From Kineosporiaceae bacterium (lineage in GTDB: Bacteria > Actinomycetota > Actinomycetes > Actinomycetales > Angustibacteraceae), in the NCBI GenBank assembly GCA_027345905.1, contig DAIETC010000162.1:1-10828 (forward strand): DNA of 10,828 nucleotides, in the 5' to 3' direction. The notes under the pieces were generated by a model. That model searched no databases, was not told the origin of the DNA, and saw only the letters and a program-made list of their open reading frames with translations. Below, one piece after another: positions 1-5,987 of this stretch. Every line of letters starts with the position of its first letter. The first letter of the stretch is position 1. Both the position numbers and the translations under genes were made by a program.

Positions 1-267
1 CGGCTGGGTGCCGGTGAGATCTTGCTGAACGCCATGGACGCCGACGGCACCAAGGCCGGCTTCGACCTCGAGCTGCTCGCCCTCGTGCGCGCCGCCGTCG
101 CGGTGCCGCTGGTCGCCAGTGGGGGGGCCGGCAGCGTCGAACACTTCGTGGGCGCCGTCCAGGCCGGCGCCGACGCGGTCCTGGCGGCGAGCGTCTTCCA
201 CTTCGGCGAGCTCACCGTCGGGGACGTGAAGAGCGCGCTGGCCGCGGCCGGCCTGGCGGTGCGGTGA
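1..267 (+). CDS. hisF: Imidazole glycerol phosphate synthase cyclase subunit HisF (3' part)
   Basis: This is the C-terminal 88 residues of HisF, the (beta/alpha)8 cyclase subunit that uses ammonia from the HisH glutaminase to convert PRFAR into imidazole glycerol phosphate and AICAR in cytosolic histidine synthesis. The frame is open from base 1, so the N-terminal two thirds lie outside the window. Visible family motifs are NAMDADGTKAGFD, whose second Asp in the DGTK loop matches the catalytic C-terminal Asp of HisF enzymes, then VPLVASGGAG (phosphate-binding Gly-rich loop) and GADAVLAASVFHFGE near the end. The protein ends where HisF proteins normally end, so nothing suggests truncation at the 3' side. 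The stop TGA shares four bases (GTGA) with the start of the following ABC transporter gene, which implies translational coupling. Identification is firm; the overlap-based coupling is inference. Confidence 0.97.
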   Translation, partial: RLGAGEILLNAMDADGTKAGFDLELLALVRAAVAVPLVASGGAGSVEHFVGAVQAGADAVLAASVFHFGELTVGDVKSALAAAGLAVR

Positions 268-2105
268 GCGAGCGTCCCTACACCCTGCGCCGCGGGTTGT
301 ACGTCGTCGGCCAGGGCATCCGCCGGGCGCCCGCGACGTTCGCCGTGGCCGTGGTCGGCAGCTTCTTGTACGGCGTGATGACTGCCGGCACCGCCTGGGT
401 GCTGGGCCGGGTCACCGCCCAGGTCATCACGCCGACGTTTCGCACCCGCCACCTGGACGTCGGCGCGCTGGGTCGCGGGGTAGGGCTGATGGCCGCCGTG
501 GTGCTGGTGCTGGTCGTCGGGGTCGTCCTGCGCCGCGTCGCGGCCGGCCGCATGATGTACGACCTGGGCGCCCTCTACCGGCGCGAGGTGACGGCGCAGT
601 ACCTGCGCTTGCCGCTGTCCTGGCACGCCCGCCATCCCACCGGGCAGCTGTTGTCGAACGCCAACGCCGACGTCGAGGCCACCTGGCAGGTGTTCGGGCC
701 GCTGCCCATGGCCATCGGCGTCGTGGTCATGCTCGTCGTGGCGAGCGTCGCCATGGTGCTCGCCGACCCGGTGCTGGCCCTGATCGGGTTGGGCGTGTTC
801 CCAGTTGTGTTCGTCGTCAACGTCCTGTTCCAGCGCAGCATGTCACCGCGGGCGACCCTGGCGCAGCAGCTGCGTGCCGACGTCTCCGACGTGGCCCACG
901 AGAGCTTCGAGGCCGCCGTGCTGGTCAAGGCGATGGGGCGCGAGGCGGCCGAGACCCGGCGGTTCGCGGCGGTGTCGCACCGGCTGCGCGCAGCCAACGT
1001 CGAGGTCGGCCGGATGCGCGGCGTCTTCGACCCGCTGATGGAGGCCATCCCCAGCCTCGGGGTGCTCGCCGTGCTGGGTGTCGGCGCCTCCCGCGTCGCC
1101 TCCGGCGCGACGACGGCGGCGGACGTCGTCCAGGTGGCCTACCTGTTCTCGCTGCTGGCTTTCCCCGTGCGGGCGTTGGGCTGGGTCCTCGGCGAGCTGC
1201 CGCGGAGCGTCGTCGGTTGGGAGCGGGTCGACGCGGTGCTGCGCGCCGAGGGCGCCTTGGGATATGGCGACACAGCGCTGCGGGGTGCGGGTGCGGCGGC
1301 CGTGGCGTTCGCCCACGTGGACTATGCGCATGTCGACGCCGAGGGGCGCGCCCTGCCCGCCTTGCAGGACGTCACCTTCGAGGTCGCGCCGGGCAGGACC
1401 GTCGCCGTGGTGGGTCCCACGGGTTCGGGCAAGTCGACGCTCGCCGCGCTGCTGCTGCGCCTGGTCGACCCTGACCGAGGCGTCGTCACGCTGGACGGGG
1501 TCGACCTGGCGGCTTTGCCGCAGGGGGCGCTGGCCCGGGCGGTGGCTCTGGTCGCCCAGCAGACCTTCGTGTTCGACGACTCGGTGCGCGGCAACATCAC
1601 CCTGGGCGACCCGGCGCTGCACGACGACGACGACCGGCGGGTGTGGGCGGCCCTGCGCCTGGCCCAGGCTGACGATTTCGTGGCCGCGCTGCCGCATGGC
1701 CTGGACACCGCGGTGGGCGAGCGCGGCACCACCTTGTCGGGGGGTCAGCGCCAACGGCTCGCCCTCGCCCGCGCGCTGGTGCGCCGGCCCCGGCTGCTGG
1801 TCCTGGACGATGCGACGAGCGCGGTCGACCCGCACGTCGAGGCGGCGATCCTGGCTGGCCTACGAGCGGGCACGCAGGGCGCCACCGTGTTGCTCGTGGC
1901 CCACCGCAAGGCGACCATCGCCCTCGCGGACACCGTCGTGCACCTGGAGCACGGCCGCGTCGTCGGCCAGGGCACCCACGCGGACCTGAGCGCCCGCAGC
2001 GCGGCGTACCGCAACCTGGTCGACGCCTACGAACGGGAAGCCGCCGAACGGGCCGACGGCCAGCGGGCGCCCGTCCTCGGCCCGGACGCCGAGGTGTCGG
2101 CGTGA
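264..2105 (+). CDS. ABC exporter half-transporter, permease plus ATPase, degenerate-site subunit
   Basis: This 613-residue protein has the architecture of an ABC exporter half-transporter. An N-terminal six-helix membrane domain has hydrophobic segments near residues 24-47, 72-91, 146-166, 168-189, 256-275 and 288-308. A C-terminal ATPase carries Walker A GPTGSGKST (384-392), a Q-loop (AQQTF), the canonical signature LSGGQ (491-495), Walker B LLVLDDATS (511-519), an SAVD D-loop and the H-loop His547. The residue after the Walker B Asp is Asp516 rather than the catalytic Glu, as in the degenerate subunit of heterodimeric exporters such as TM287/288 and BmrCD. The GTG start overlaps the hisF stop (GTGA), with no clear ribosome binding site, so it is probably translated by coupling. 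It overlaps the next ABC gene by the same GTGA arrangement. The substrate cannot be read from sequence; export is inferred from the fused domain order. An acidic run (HDDDDRR) lies between the Q-loop and the signature. Confidence 0.95.
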   Translation: MSERPYTLRRGLYVVGQGIRRAPATFAVAVVGSFLYGVMTAGTAWVLGRVTAQVITPTFRTRHLDVGALGRGVGLMAAVVLVLVVGVVLRRVAAGRMMYDLGALYRREVTAQYLRLPLSWHARHPTGQLLSNANADVEATWQVFGPLPMAIGVVVMLVVASVAMVLADPVLALIGLGVFPVVFVVNVLFQRSMSPRATLAQQLRADVSDVAHESFEAAVLVKAMGREAAETRRFAAVSHRLRAANVEVGRMRGVFDPLMEAIPSLGVLAVLGVGASRVASGATTAADVVQVAYLFSLLAFPVRALGWVLGELPRSVVGWERVDAVLRAEGALGYGDTALRGAGAAAVAFAHVDYAHVDAEGRALPALQDVTFEVAPGRTVAVVGPTGSGKSTLAALLLRLVDPDRGVVTLDGVDLAALPQGALARAVALVAQQTFVFDDSVRGNITLGDPALHDDDDRRVWAALRLAQADDFVAALPHGLDTAVGERGTTLSGGQRQRLALARALVRRPRLLVLDDATSAVDPHVEAAILAGLRAGTQGATVLLVAHRKATIALADTVVHLEHGRVVGQGTHADLSARSAAYRNLVDAYEREAAERADGQRAPVLGPDAEVSA

Positions 2106-3898
2106 GCGTCACCGCGCAGGCGCGGCACATCGGCGCGGGCGCCGTCCCGGGGATGCTGGCCACCTTGCGCCGAGGTGTGCAGTTCTCACCCGAGCTGCGT
2201 CAAGGCCTCGGGGTAACGCTGCTCCTGGCGGTCGTGGCGACCGCCGGGCGGATCGTGGTGCCCTTCGCGGTACAGCAGACCATCGACCGCGGCCTGCGTG
2301 CGCCCGGCGGACCGGACGCGCGCGCCGTGTCCGGGCTGCTGGTCGGCGCCGCCGTGCTGGTGGCGCTGACCGCGGTGTGCGCCTTCTTCGTCAACCTGCG
2401 GCTGTTCCGCGCCACGGAGGGCGGCCTGGCCACGCTGCGGATCGGTGCGTTTCGGCACGTGCACGACCTGTCCGTGCTGACCCAGAACACCGAACGACGC
2501 GGCTCCTTGGTGTCGCGGGTGACCAGCGACGTCGACACGATCTCGAACTTCGTGCAGTTCGGCGGGCTGCTGCTGATCATGTCGACCTTGCAGCTCAGCG
2601 TCGCCACAGCGCTGATGCTGGTCTACTCCCCGCTGCTCACGGCGGTGGTATGGGCCTGCTTCTTGCCGGTCTTCCTGCTGGCCCGGCCCATGCAGCGCTC
2701 GGTGTCCGCGGCGTACGGGGCGGTTCGTGAGCGCGTCGGCGGTGTGCTGTCGGCCGTGTCGGAGTCAGTTGTCGGCGCCTCGACGATCCGCGCGTACGCC
2801 GTCGAGCGTCGTACGGCGCAGCGCGTCGACGCCGCGGTCGAGGCCCATCGCAAGGCCGCGGTGCGCGCCCAGACCCGGGTGGCGCTCACCTTCTCGGCCG
2901 GTGTGCTGGTCAGTGGGCTGGTGAGCGTCATGGTGGTGCTCGTCGGCACCTGGCGAGGGGCGAACGGCCACCTCACGTTGGGCGAGCTGTTGGCGTTCTT
3001 GTTCCTCGTGCAGCTGTTCACCGGGCCGGTCCAGGTGGGCACCGAGGTCCTCAACGAGATGCAGAACGCGGTGGCCGGGTGGCGCCGGGTGCTGGCCGTG
3101 GTCGACACGCCAGCCGACGTCGCCGACCCCGGCGATACCGGCGTCCTGCTGCCGCGTGGGCCGATCACGGTGCGCTTCGACCACGTGTCGTACGCCTACC
3201 CCGGCGGCCCGACGGTGCTGCACGACATCGACCTGGTGATCGAGCCGGCCAGCCGGGTTGCGATCGTCGGTGAGACCGGCTCGGGCAAGACGACGTTCGC
3301 CAAGCTGCTGGCCAGGTTGATGGACCCCTCGACCGGGCGCGTGCTGCTCGACGACGTCGACCTGCGGCGAGTGCGCTTCTCCTGCCTTCGTGAGCGCGTC
3401 GTGCTCGTGCCGCAGGAGGGCTTCTTGTTCGATGCCTCCCTGCTCGCGAACGTGCGGTTCGCCCGCCCGCAGGCCACCGAGCAGGAGGTCCGGCTGGCGT
3501 TCACCGAGCTGGGCCTGGCCGACTGGCTCGACGGGCTGCCGCGCGGCCTGGACACCGCCGTTGGCCAGCGCGGGGAGTCCATGTCCGCCGGCGAGCGCCA
3601 GCTCGTGGCCCTGGCCCGCGCCTACCTCGCGGACCCCGACCTGCTCGTGCTTGACGAGGCGACCTCGGCCGTCGATCCCGCGACCGAGGTGCGGATCCAG
3701 CGGGCCCTGGACGGCTTGACCCGCGGCCGGACCGCAATCTCGATCGCACACCGGCTGGCCACCGCTGAGGCCGCCGACGAGGTCATCGTCGTGGACGCCG
3801 GTCGGGTCGTCGAGCGCGGGCCCGCCCGCGAGCTGGTCGCGGCCGGCGGCGTCTACGCCCGACTGCACGCCAGCTGGGCGGCCGCTGCGTCTCGGTAA
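2102..3898 (+). CDS. ABC exporter half-transporter, permease plus ATPase, catalytic-site subunit
   Basis: This 598-residue partner of the preceding protein has the same membrane-ATPase order. Hydrophobic segments lie near 35-57, 77-100, 151-172, 175-194, 259-282 and 296-313. The ATPase has Walker A GETGSGKTT (390-398), Q-loop VPQEGF, Walker B LLVLDEATS (514-522) with catalytic Glu519, the SAVD D-loop and H-loop His550. Its signature motif is MSAGE (494-498) in place of LSGGQ. Because each ATP site pairs Walker motifs of one subunit with the signature of the other, Asp516 of the first protein and MSAGE here fall in the same site, leaving one intact site (Glu519 plus LSGGQ). This is the pattern of obligate heterodimers. 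GAGGTG at 2091-2096, five bases before the GTG start, is a good ribosome binding site in addition to the GTGA overlap. The last codons and the TAA stop lie inside a short repeat that continues into the intergenic region. The substrate is unknown. Confidence 0.95.
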   Translation: MSVTAQARHIGAGAVPGMLATLRRGVQFSPELRQGLGVTLLLAVVATAGRIVVPFAVQQTIDRGLRAPGGPDARAVSGLLVGAAVLVALTAVCAFFVNLRLFRATEGGLATLRIGAFRHVHDLSVLTQNTERRGSLVSRVTSDVDTISNFVQFGGLLLIMSTLQLSVATALMLVYSPLLTAVVWACFLPVFLLARPMQRSVSAAYGAVRERVGGVLSAVSESVVGASTIRAYAVERRTAQRVDAAVEAHRKAAVRAQTRVALTFSAGVLVSGLVSVMVVLVGTWRGANGHLTLGELLAFLFLVQLFTGPVQVGTEVLNEMQNAVAGWRRVLAVVDTPADVADPGDTGVLLPRGPITVRFDHVSYAYPGGPTVLHDIDLVIEPASRVAIVGETGSGKTTFAKLLARLMDPSTGRVLLDDVDLRRVRFSCLRERVVLVPQEGFLFDASLLANVRFARPQATEQEVRLAFTELGLADWLDGLPRGLDTAVGQRGESMSAGERQLVALARAYLADPDLLVLDEATSAVDPATEVRIQRALDGLTRGRTAISIAHRLATAEAADEVIVVDAGRVVERGPARELVAAGGVYARLHASWAAAASR

Positions 3899-3984
3899 AC
3901 CCGGTCGGCCGCTGCGTCTCGGTGTCGGCGTCGGCGTCCGGGTAAGCCCGGTCGGCGTCTCGGCCACGCCGGTGTCGGCGTCCG
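3894..3984. repeat. Degenerate tandem duplication, about 47 bp, overlapping the ABC gene stop
   Basis: Two related units, 3894-3940 and 3941-3984, both begin GGTAA(A/G)CCCGGTCGG and end GTCGGCGTCCG, differing by small indels and substitutions. In addition an 18-base direct repeat, CGGCCGCTGCGTCTCGGT, occurs at 3879-3896 and 3906-3923, so the last coding codons and the TAA stop of the ABC gene are part of the repeated material. The pattern looks like local duplication by slippage. No function is evident. Confidence 0.75.
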
Positions 3985-3985
3985 A

Positions 3986-4033
3986 TCTGGTGCGCACGGG
4001 TGTGGCCTGTCTGGTGCGCACGGGTGTGGCCTG
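3986..4033. repeat. Perfect 24-bp tandem repeat, two copies
   Basis: The 24-base unit beginning TCTGGTGCGCACGGG and ending TGTGGCCTG is present twice in direct succession (3986-4009 and 4010-4033) with no mismatch. It is adjacent to, but unrelated in sequence to, the preceding degenerate duplication. The unit length is a multiple of three, but no supported gene covers it. Confidence 0.9.
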
Positions 4034-4137
4034 CCCGGCAACCGGCCGTGGCTGCCAGGTCGCCTTGTGGCGCGGGCTGCCGGGGCGGCGGGCGAGTGGA
4101 CGTACCCACGGTGGGGGCGATCACTGCCCTCAGTCCC

Positions 4138-4190
4138 GGCCACTGGGGCACCCTGCGGCCACCACAAGGCCGCAGGGTGCCCCAGTGGCC
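4138..4190. terminator. Long perfect hairpin, probable bidirectional terminator
   Basis: A left arm at 4138-4160 (GGCCACTGGGGCACCCTGCGG then CC, 23 bases) is exactly reverse-complementary to a right arm at 4168-4190, separated by the 7-base loop ACCACAA. It lies between two converging transcription units, about 240 bases past the ABC stop and 130 bases past the lipoprotein stop on the other strand, where a shared terminator is expected. There is no T-tract on either side. Actinobacterial terminators often lack one, but this leaves the terminator role inferred. It could instead be a REP-like palindromic element. Confidence 0.65.
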
Positions 4191-4285
4191 ATGGGATGCG
4201 GCTGTAGAGCGCCCCAGGGGCCTGGGATGCGGCCGCAGGGTGCCCCAGTGGCCATGGGATGCGGCTGTAGAGCGCCTAAAGGGCC
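4161..4285. repeat. Array of about four 31/32-bp repeats downstream of the hairpin
   Basis: Units end at 4190, 4222, 4253 and 4285, and each closes with a GGCC. Three begin with (A)TGGGATGCGGC. A 46-base segment at 4168-4213 recurs without mismatch at 4231-4276. Units alternate between a GCCGCAGGGTGCCCCAG core and a GGCTGTAGAGCGCC core. The first and third units can each pair with the left arm of the hairpin at 4138-4160, so alternative long stems are possible. No spacers of unique sequence separate the units, so this is not a CRISPR array. Confidence 0.8.
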
Positions 4286-4319
4286 GGGTGGCCAGCTGGG
4301 CGGGGAGGGCAGGGGCCCG

Positions 4320-5003
4320 TCAGGTCGGCGGGATGCCGGCGACGAGGGCGAACTCCTGGATCCGACCTTGCTCGCAGACCGGGCCCAGGCCCCAGCGCGC
4401 GATCGTGTGCCGGCGAGCGTCCGGCGGGGTGACCCAAGCGGAGCTCGCCACCGGCTGGCAGGTGCCGGAGGTGGCGTCGCCGTTGCCGGGCACCGCCGAC
4501 CAGCGCAGCAGCGCGGAGGCCACCTGCCCCGGGCGCAGGGTGATCGAGGTGGGCCCGGGCTGGTCCACTCGTTGCATCTGCGTCGGCACCGAGCCGGCGG
4601 CGCGCACGAGCTGCATCCCGGCGTACCCGCGAAGCGTGCAGGTGAGCCCGGAGGTGTTCTGCAGCACGAGCGTGGCGGCTCGTTGGCCGGCTCCGGCGCC
4701 GCCGGGAACAAAGCGCGCGCTGACCTGGGCGGCGTGACAACGGACCGGCCCGACCGCCACCGGCGGCGACGGCGACGGCGACGAGGGTGAGGAGGACGGG
4801 GCCGAGGGTGATGCGGTCGTGGACGGCCCGGTGCTGGTGGCGGTGCCCGACGTGGGGGTGGACGCGCCGGTCGAGTCTGTCGAGGGAGCCGACGTCAGGG
4901 GCGCGGACGACGGGCCCGAGCTCGGGCTGGAGGTGCACCCCGCGAGGGCACCCACGACAAGGAGCAGCGCCGCGAAGAGGGTGCGCAGGTCGCGGGCGCT
5001 CAT
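4320..5003 (-). CDS. DUF4232-type secreted lipoprotein
   Basis: This 227-residue protein starts with a lipoprotein signal: MSARDLR, a hydrophobic stretch from about residue 9 to 21, and lipobox LAGC with the modifiable Cys23. A Ser/Thr/Pro-rich linker (about 24-85) follows, typical of actinobacterial surface lipoproteins. The globular part resembles DUF4232: Cys89, then the block LVLQNTSGLTCTLRGYAGMQL around 112-132 with Cys122, and two more Cys near the end (GTCQP, GPVCEQG), which could form two disulfides. The ATG start overlaps the stop of the upstream DinB gene by ATGA and has AAGGGG seven bases upstream (5016-5011 on the minus strand), so a longer in-frame reading is rejected. It should be anchored on the outer face of the membrane. 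The molecular function of DUF4232 proteins is not known to me. It is second in a two-gene minus-strand unit that ends facing the repeat region. Confidence 0.88.
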   Translation of the reverse strand: MSARDLRTLFAALLLVVGALAGCTSSPSSGPSSAPLTSAPSTDSTGASTPTSGTATSTGPSTTASPSAPSSSPSSPSPSPPVAVGPVRCHAAQVSARFVPGGAGAGQRAATLVLQNTSGLTCTLRGYAGMQLVRAAGSVPTQMQRVDQPGPTSITLRPGQVASALLRWSAVPGNGDATSGTCQPVASSAWVTPPDARRHTIARWGLGPVCEQGRIQEFALVAGIPPT

Positions 5004-5533
5004 GCGGACGCCCCTTCGACGTCCCACAGGTGGTGCAGGACGTCGTGCAGGTGGTACTGGGCCAAGGTGGCCAGGGTGAAGGTCGAGCCGTTGCTGCGCT
5101 GGCCCGGCCGCGGCCACTGGGCCGGCGTCACCTGGTCGTAGCGCCGCGCCACGTTCGCGGCGGCGGCGGCCAGCTCGGCGGCCACGACCTCAGCCCGTTG
5201 GCTCCCGTAGTCGCTGGCCGCCGCGTCCTGGTCCCAGTTCTCGAACAGCGGGTCGTCGTGCTCCAGGATCAGGCTCACCCGCGTTGCGAACACCCGGTGG
5301 ACGTCGCGCACGTGGCAGGCGTACTCCAGCGGCGACCAGACGCCGGGGGCCGGGCGCGCGCCGACGGCAGGACCGTCGAGCACCCGGCGCCAGTTCGCGG
5401 CGTTGTCGCGGATCGCCTCGGCCACCAGGGGCGGCTCGATGGTGCGCAGGTCCTGCCCGCACTGCTCGCAGGGGCGGGTCAGGACCCAGGTCCAGTCCTT
5501 GGTGTCTGCCGTGACGGGCGCTTCGGCGGCCAA
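5000..5533 (-). CDS. DinB-like metal-dependent four-helix protein
   Basis: This 177-residue protein matches the actinobacterial DinB-like family (DinB/YfiT fold). It starts with AADTKDW-type sequence (TADTKDWTWVL at 8-18) and a CxxC pair (Cys22, Cys25), then a helical body with VWSPLEYACHVRDVH (65-79) and the C-terminal motif YHLHDVLHHLWDVEG (160-174). His74 or His79, with His161/163 and His167, are candidate metal ligands. Family members are proposed mycothiol- or bacillithiol-dependent enzymes; the reaction of this one cannot be inferred. The start chosen is TTG at 5533, preceded by GAGGGGAG with a 7-base gap. The open frame extends 100 codons further, but that part is antisense to hisI and has no domain character. 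The stop overlaps the lipoprotein start (ATGA). The gene is transcribed divergently from hisI. Confidence 0.88.
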   Translation of the reverse strand: MAAEAPVTADTKDWTWVLTRPCEQCGQDLRTIEPPLVAEAIRDNAANWRRVLDGPAVGARPAPGVWSPLEYACHVRDVHRVFATRVSLILEHDDPLFENWDQDAAASDYGSQRAEVVAAELAAAAANVARRYDQVTPAQWPRPGQRSNGSTFTLATLAQYHLHDVLHHLWDVEGASA

Positions 5534-5540
5534 TGTGGTG

Positions 5541-5548
5541 CTCCCCTC
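5541..5548 (-). promoter_or_regulatory. Ribosome binding site that fixes the TTG start of the DinB-like gene
   Basis: On the minus strand the bases read GAGGGGAG, seven bases before TTG at 5533. No ATG or GTG lies in frame nearby, so this site supports the rare TTG start. Confidence 0.7.
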
Positions 5549-5557
5549 GACGGGTCC

Positions 5558-5563
5558 ACTATG
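5558..5563 (-). promoter_or_regulatory. Possible -10 element for the DinB-lipoprotein unit
   Basis: The minus strand reads CATAGT, resembling the TAnnnT-type -10 box. It would start transcription near 5551, giving a leader of roughly 18 bases that contains the GAGGGGAG site. No convincing -35 hexamer is visible upstream, so confidence is low. Confidence 0.35.
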
Positions 5564-5580
5564 GCGCGCGATCGGCGCGC
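5564..5580. promoter_or_regulatory. Palindrome in the divergent DinB/hisI intergenic region
   Basis: GCGCGC-GATCG-GCGCGC is an inverted repeat with 6-base arms, centred between the putative -10 boxes of the two divergent units in a gap of only 73 bases. It could be an operator for a dimeric regulator acting on both. The arms are simple GC alternation, so chance in GC-rich DNA is a real alternative. Confidence 0.3.
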
Positions 5581-5594
5581 AGCCGTGCACCGGG

Positions 5595-5600
5595 CACAAT
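5595..5600 (+). promoter_or_regulatory. Putative -10 element for leaderless hisI-trpE transcript
   Basis: CACAAT lies exactly six bases before the GTG start at 5607. This is the distance that would place the transcription start on the start codon, and the same spacing occurs before trpC and trpB. No clear -35 box is seen. Confidence 0.5.
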
Positions 5601-5606
5601 GGCCGC

Positions 5607-5987
5607 GTGTCCCAGACAGCTCGGGTGAGCGAACCAGGCCTCGATCCCGCGGTCGCCACCCGCCTCGGCCGTGACGCCAGCGGCCTGGTGTGCGCGGTCG
5701 TGCAGCAGTACGACACGCACGAGGTGCTGATGGTCGGCTGGATGGACGACGAGGCGCTGCACCGCACGCTGACCACCGGGCGGGTCACGTTCTGGAGCCG
5801 CAGCCGCGGCGAGTACTGGCGCAAGGGCGACACCAGCGGTCACGTGCAGTACGTGCGCTCGGTGGCGCTGGACTGCGACGGGGACGCGGTGCTGGTGCGA
5901 GTCGACCAGGTCGGGCCGGCCTGTCACACGGGCACCCGCAGCTGTTTCGACGGCCGCGAGCTGTTGGCTCTGGTGGGGCCGGCGTGA
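5607..5987 (+). CDS. hisI: Phosphoribosyl-AMP cyclohydrolase HisI
   Basis: This 126-residue monofunctional enzyme opens the adenine ring of phosphoribosyl-AMP, the third step of histidine synthesis, in the cytosol. Diagnostic motifs are VVQQYDTHEVLMVGWMDDEAL (31-51), TFWSRSRGEYWRKGDTSGH (61-79), LDCDGD (88-93: Cys90 with Asp91 and Asp93 for magnesium) and GPACHTGTRSCF (103-114: Cys106 and Cys113, the other zinc ligands). There is no fused HisE domain, as usual in actinobacteria. The GTG at 5607 is chosen because CACAAT sits six bases upstream. GTG at 5625 (120 residues) is an alternative, and the longer open frame upstream is antisense to the DinB gene. The stop overlaps the trpE start (GTGA), so hisI and trpE are probably coupled. 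hisI is separated from hisF here by two ABC genes, the repeat region and the minus-strand pair. Confidence 0.95.
   Translation: MSQTARVSEPGLDPAVATRLGRDASGLVCAVVQQYDTHEVLMVGWMDDEALHRTLTTGRVTFWSRSRGEYWRKGDTSGHVQYVRSVALDCDGDAVLVRVDQVGPACHTGTRSCFDGRELLALVGPA

Larger units (their letters stand above)
3899..4319. other. Gene-free region between convergent genes
   Basis: These 421 bases separate the ABC transporter stop from the stop of the minus-strand lipoprotein gene. I see no credible gene: the open frames crossing it show no recognisable protein family and are built largely from repeats. It holds several repeat families listed separately: a 47-bp degenerate duplication, a 24-bp perfect tandem repeat, a long perfect inverted repeat and a 31/32-bp array. 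About 100 bases (4034-4137) carry nothing I can recognise. Confidence 0.8.

Noticed and set aside
843..1835. A 330-residue minus-strand open frame inside the first ABC gene
   Set aside because: Antisense shadow of clear Walker A and signature coding sequence, with no family features.
2765..4021. A 418-residue minus-strand open frame across the second ABC gene
   Set aside because: Low-complexity shadow rich in Arg, Gly and His, opposite intact ABC motifs.
4161..4285. Possible CRISPR array
   Set aside because: Units are directly adjacent with no unique spacers and no cas genes are nearby.
3972..4790. A plus-strand open frame of 272 codons through the repeat block
   Set aside because: It is made of repeats and the antisense of the lipoprotein gene, with no recognisable protein character.
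5403..5606. An N-terminal extension of hisI of 68 codons
   Set aside because: It is antisense to the DinB gene and its ribosome binding site, and HisI proteins of this group start near residue 1 of the chosen frame.
5690..5983. An upstream in-frame extension of trpE
   Set aside because: The sequence is out-of-frame hisI and lacks TrpE homology; the GTGA overlap gives a normal-length protein.
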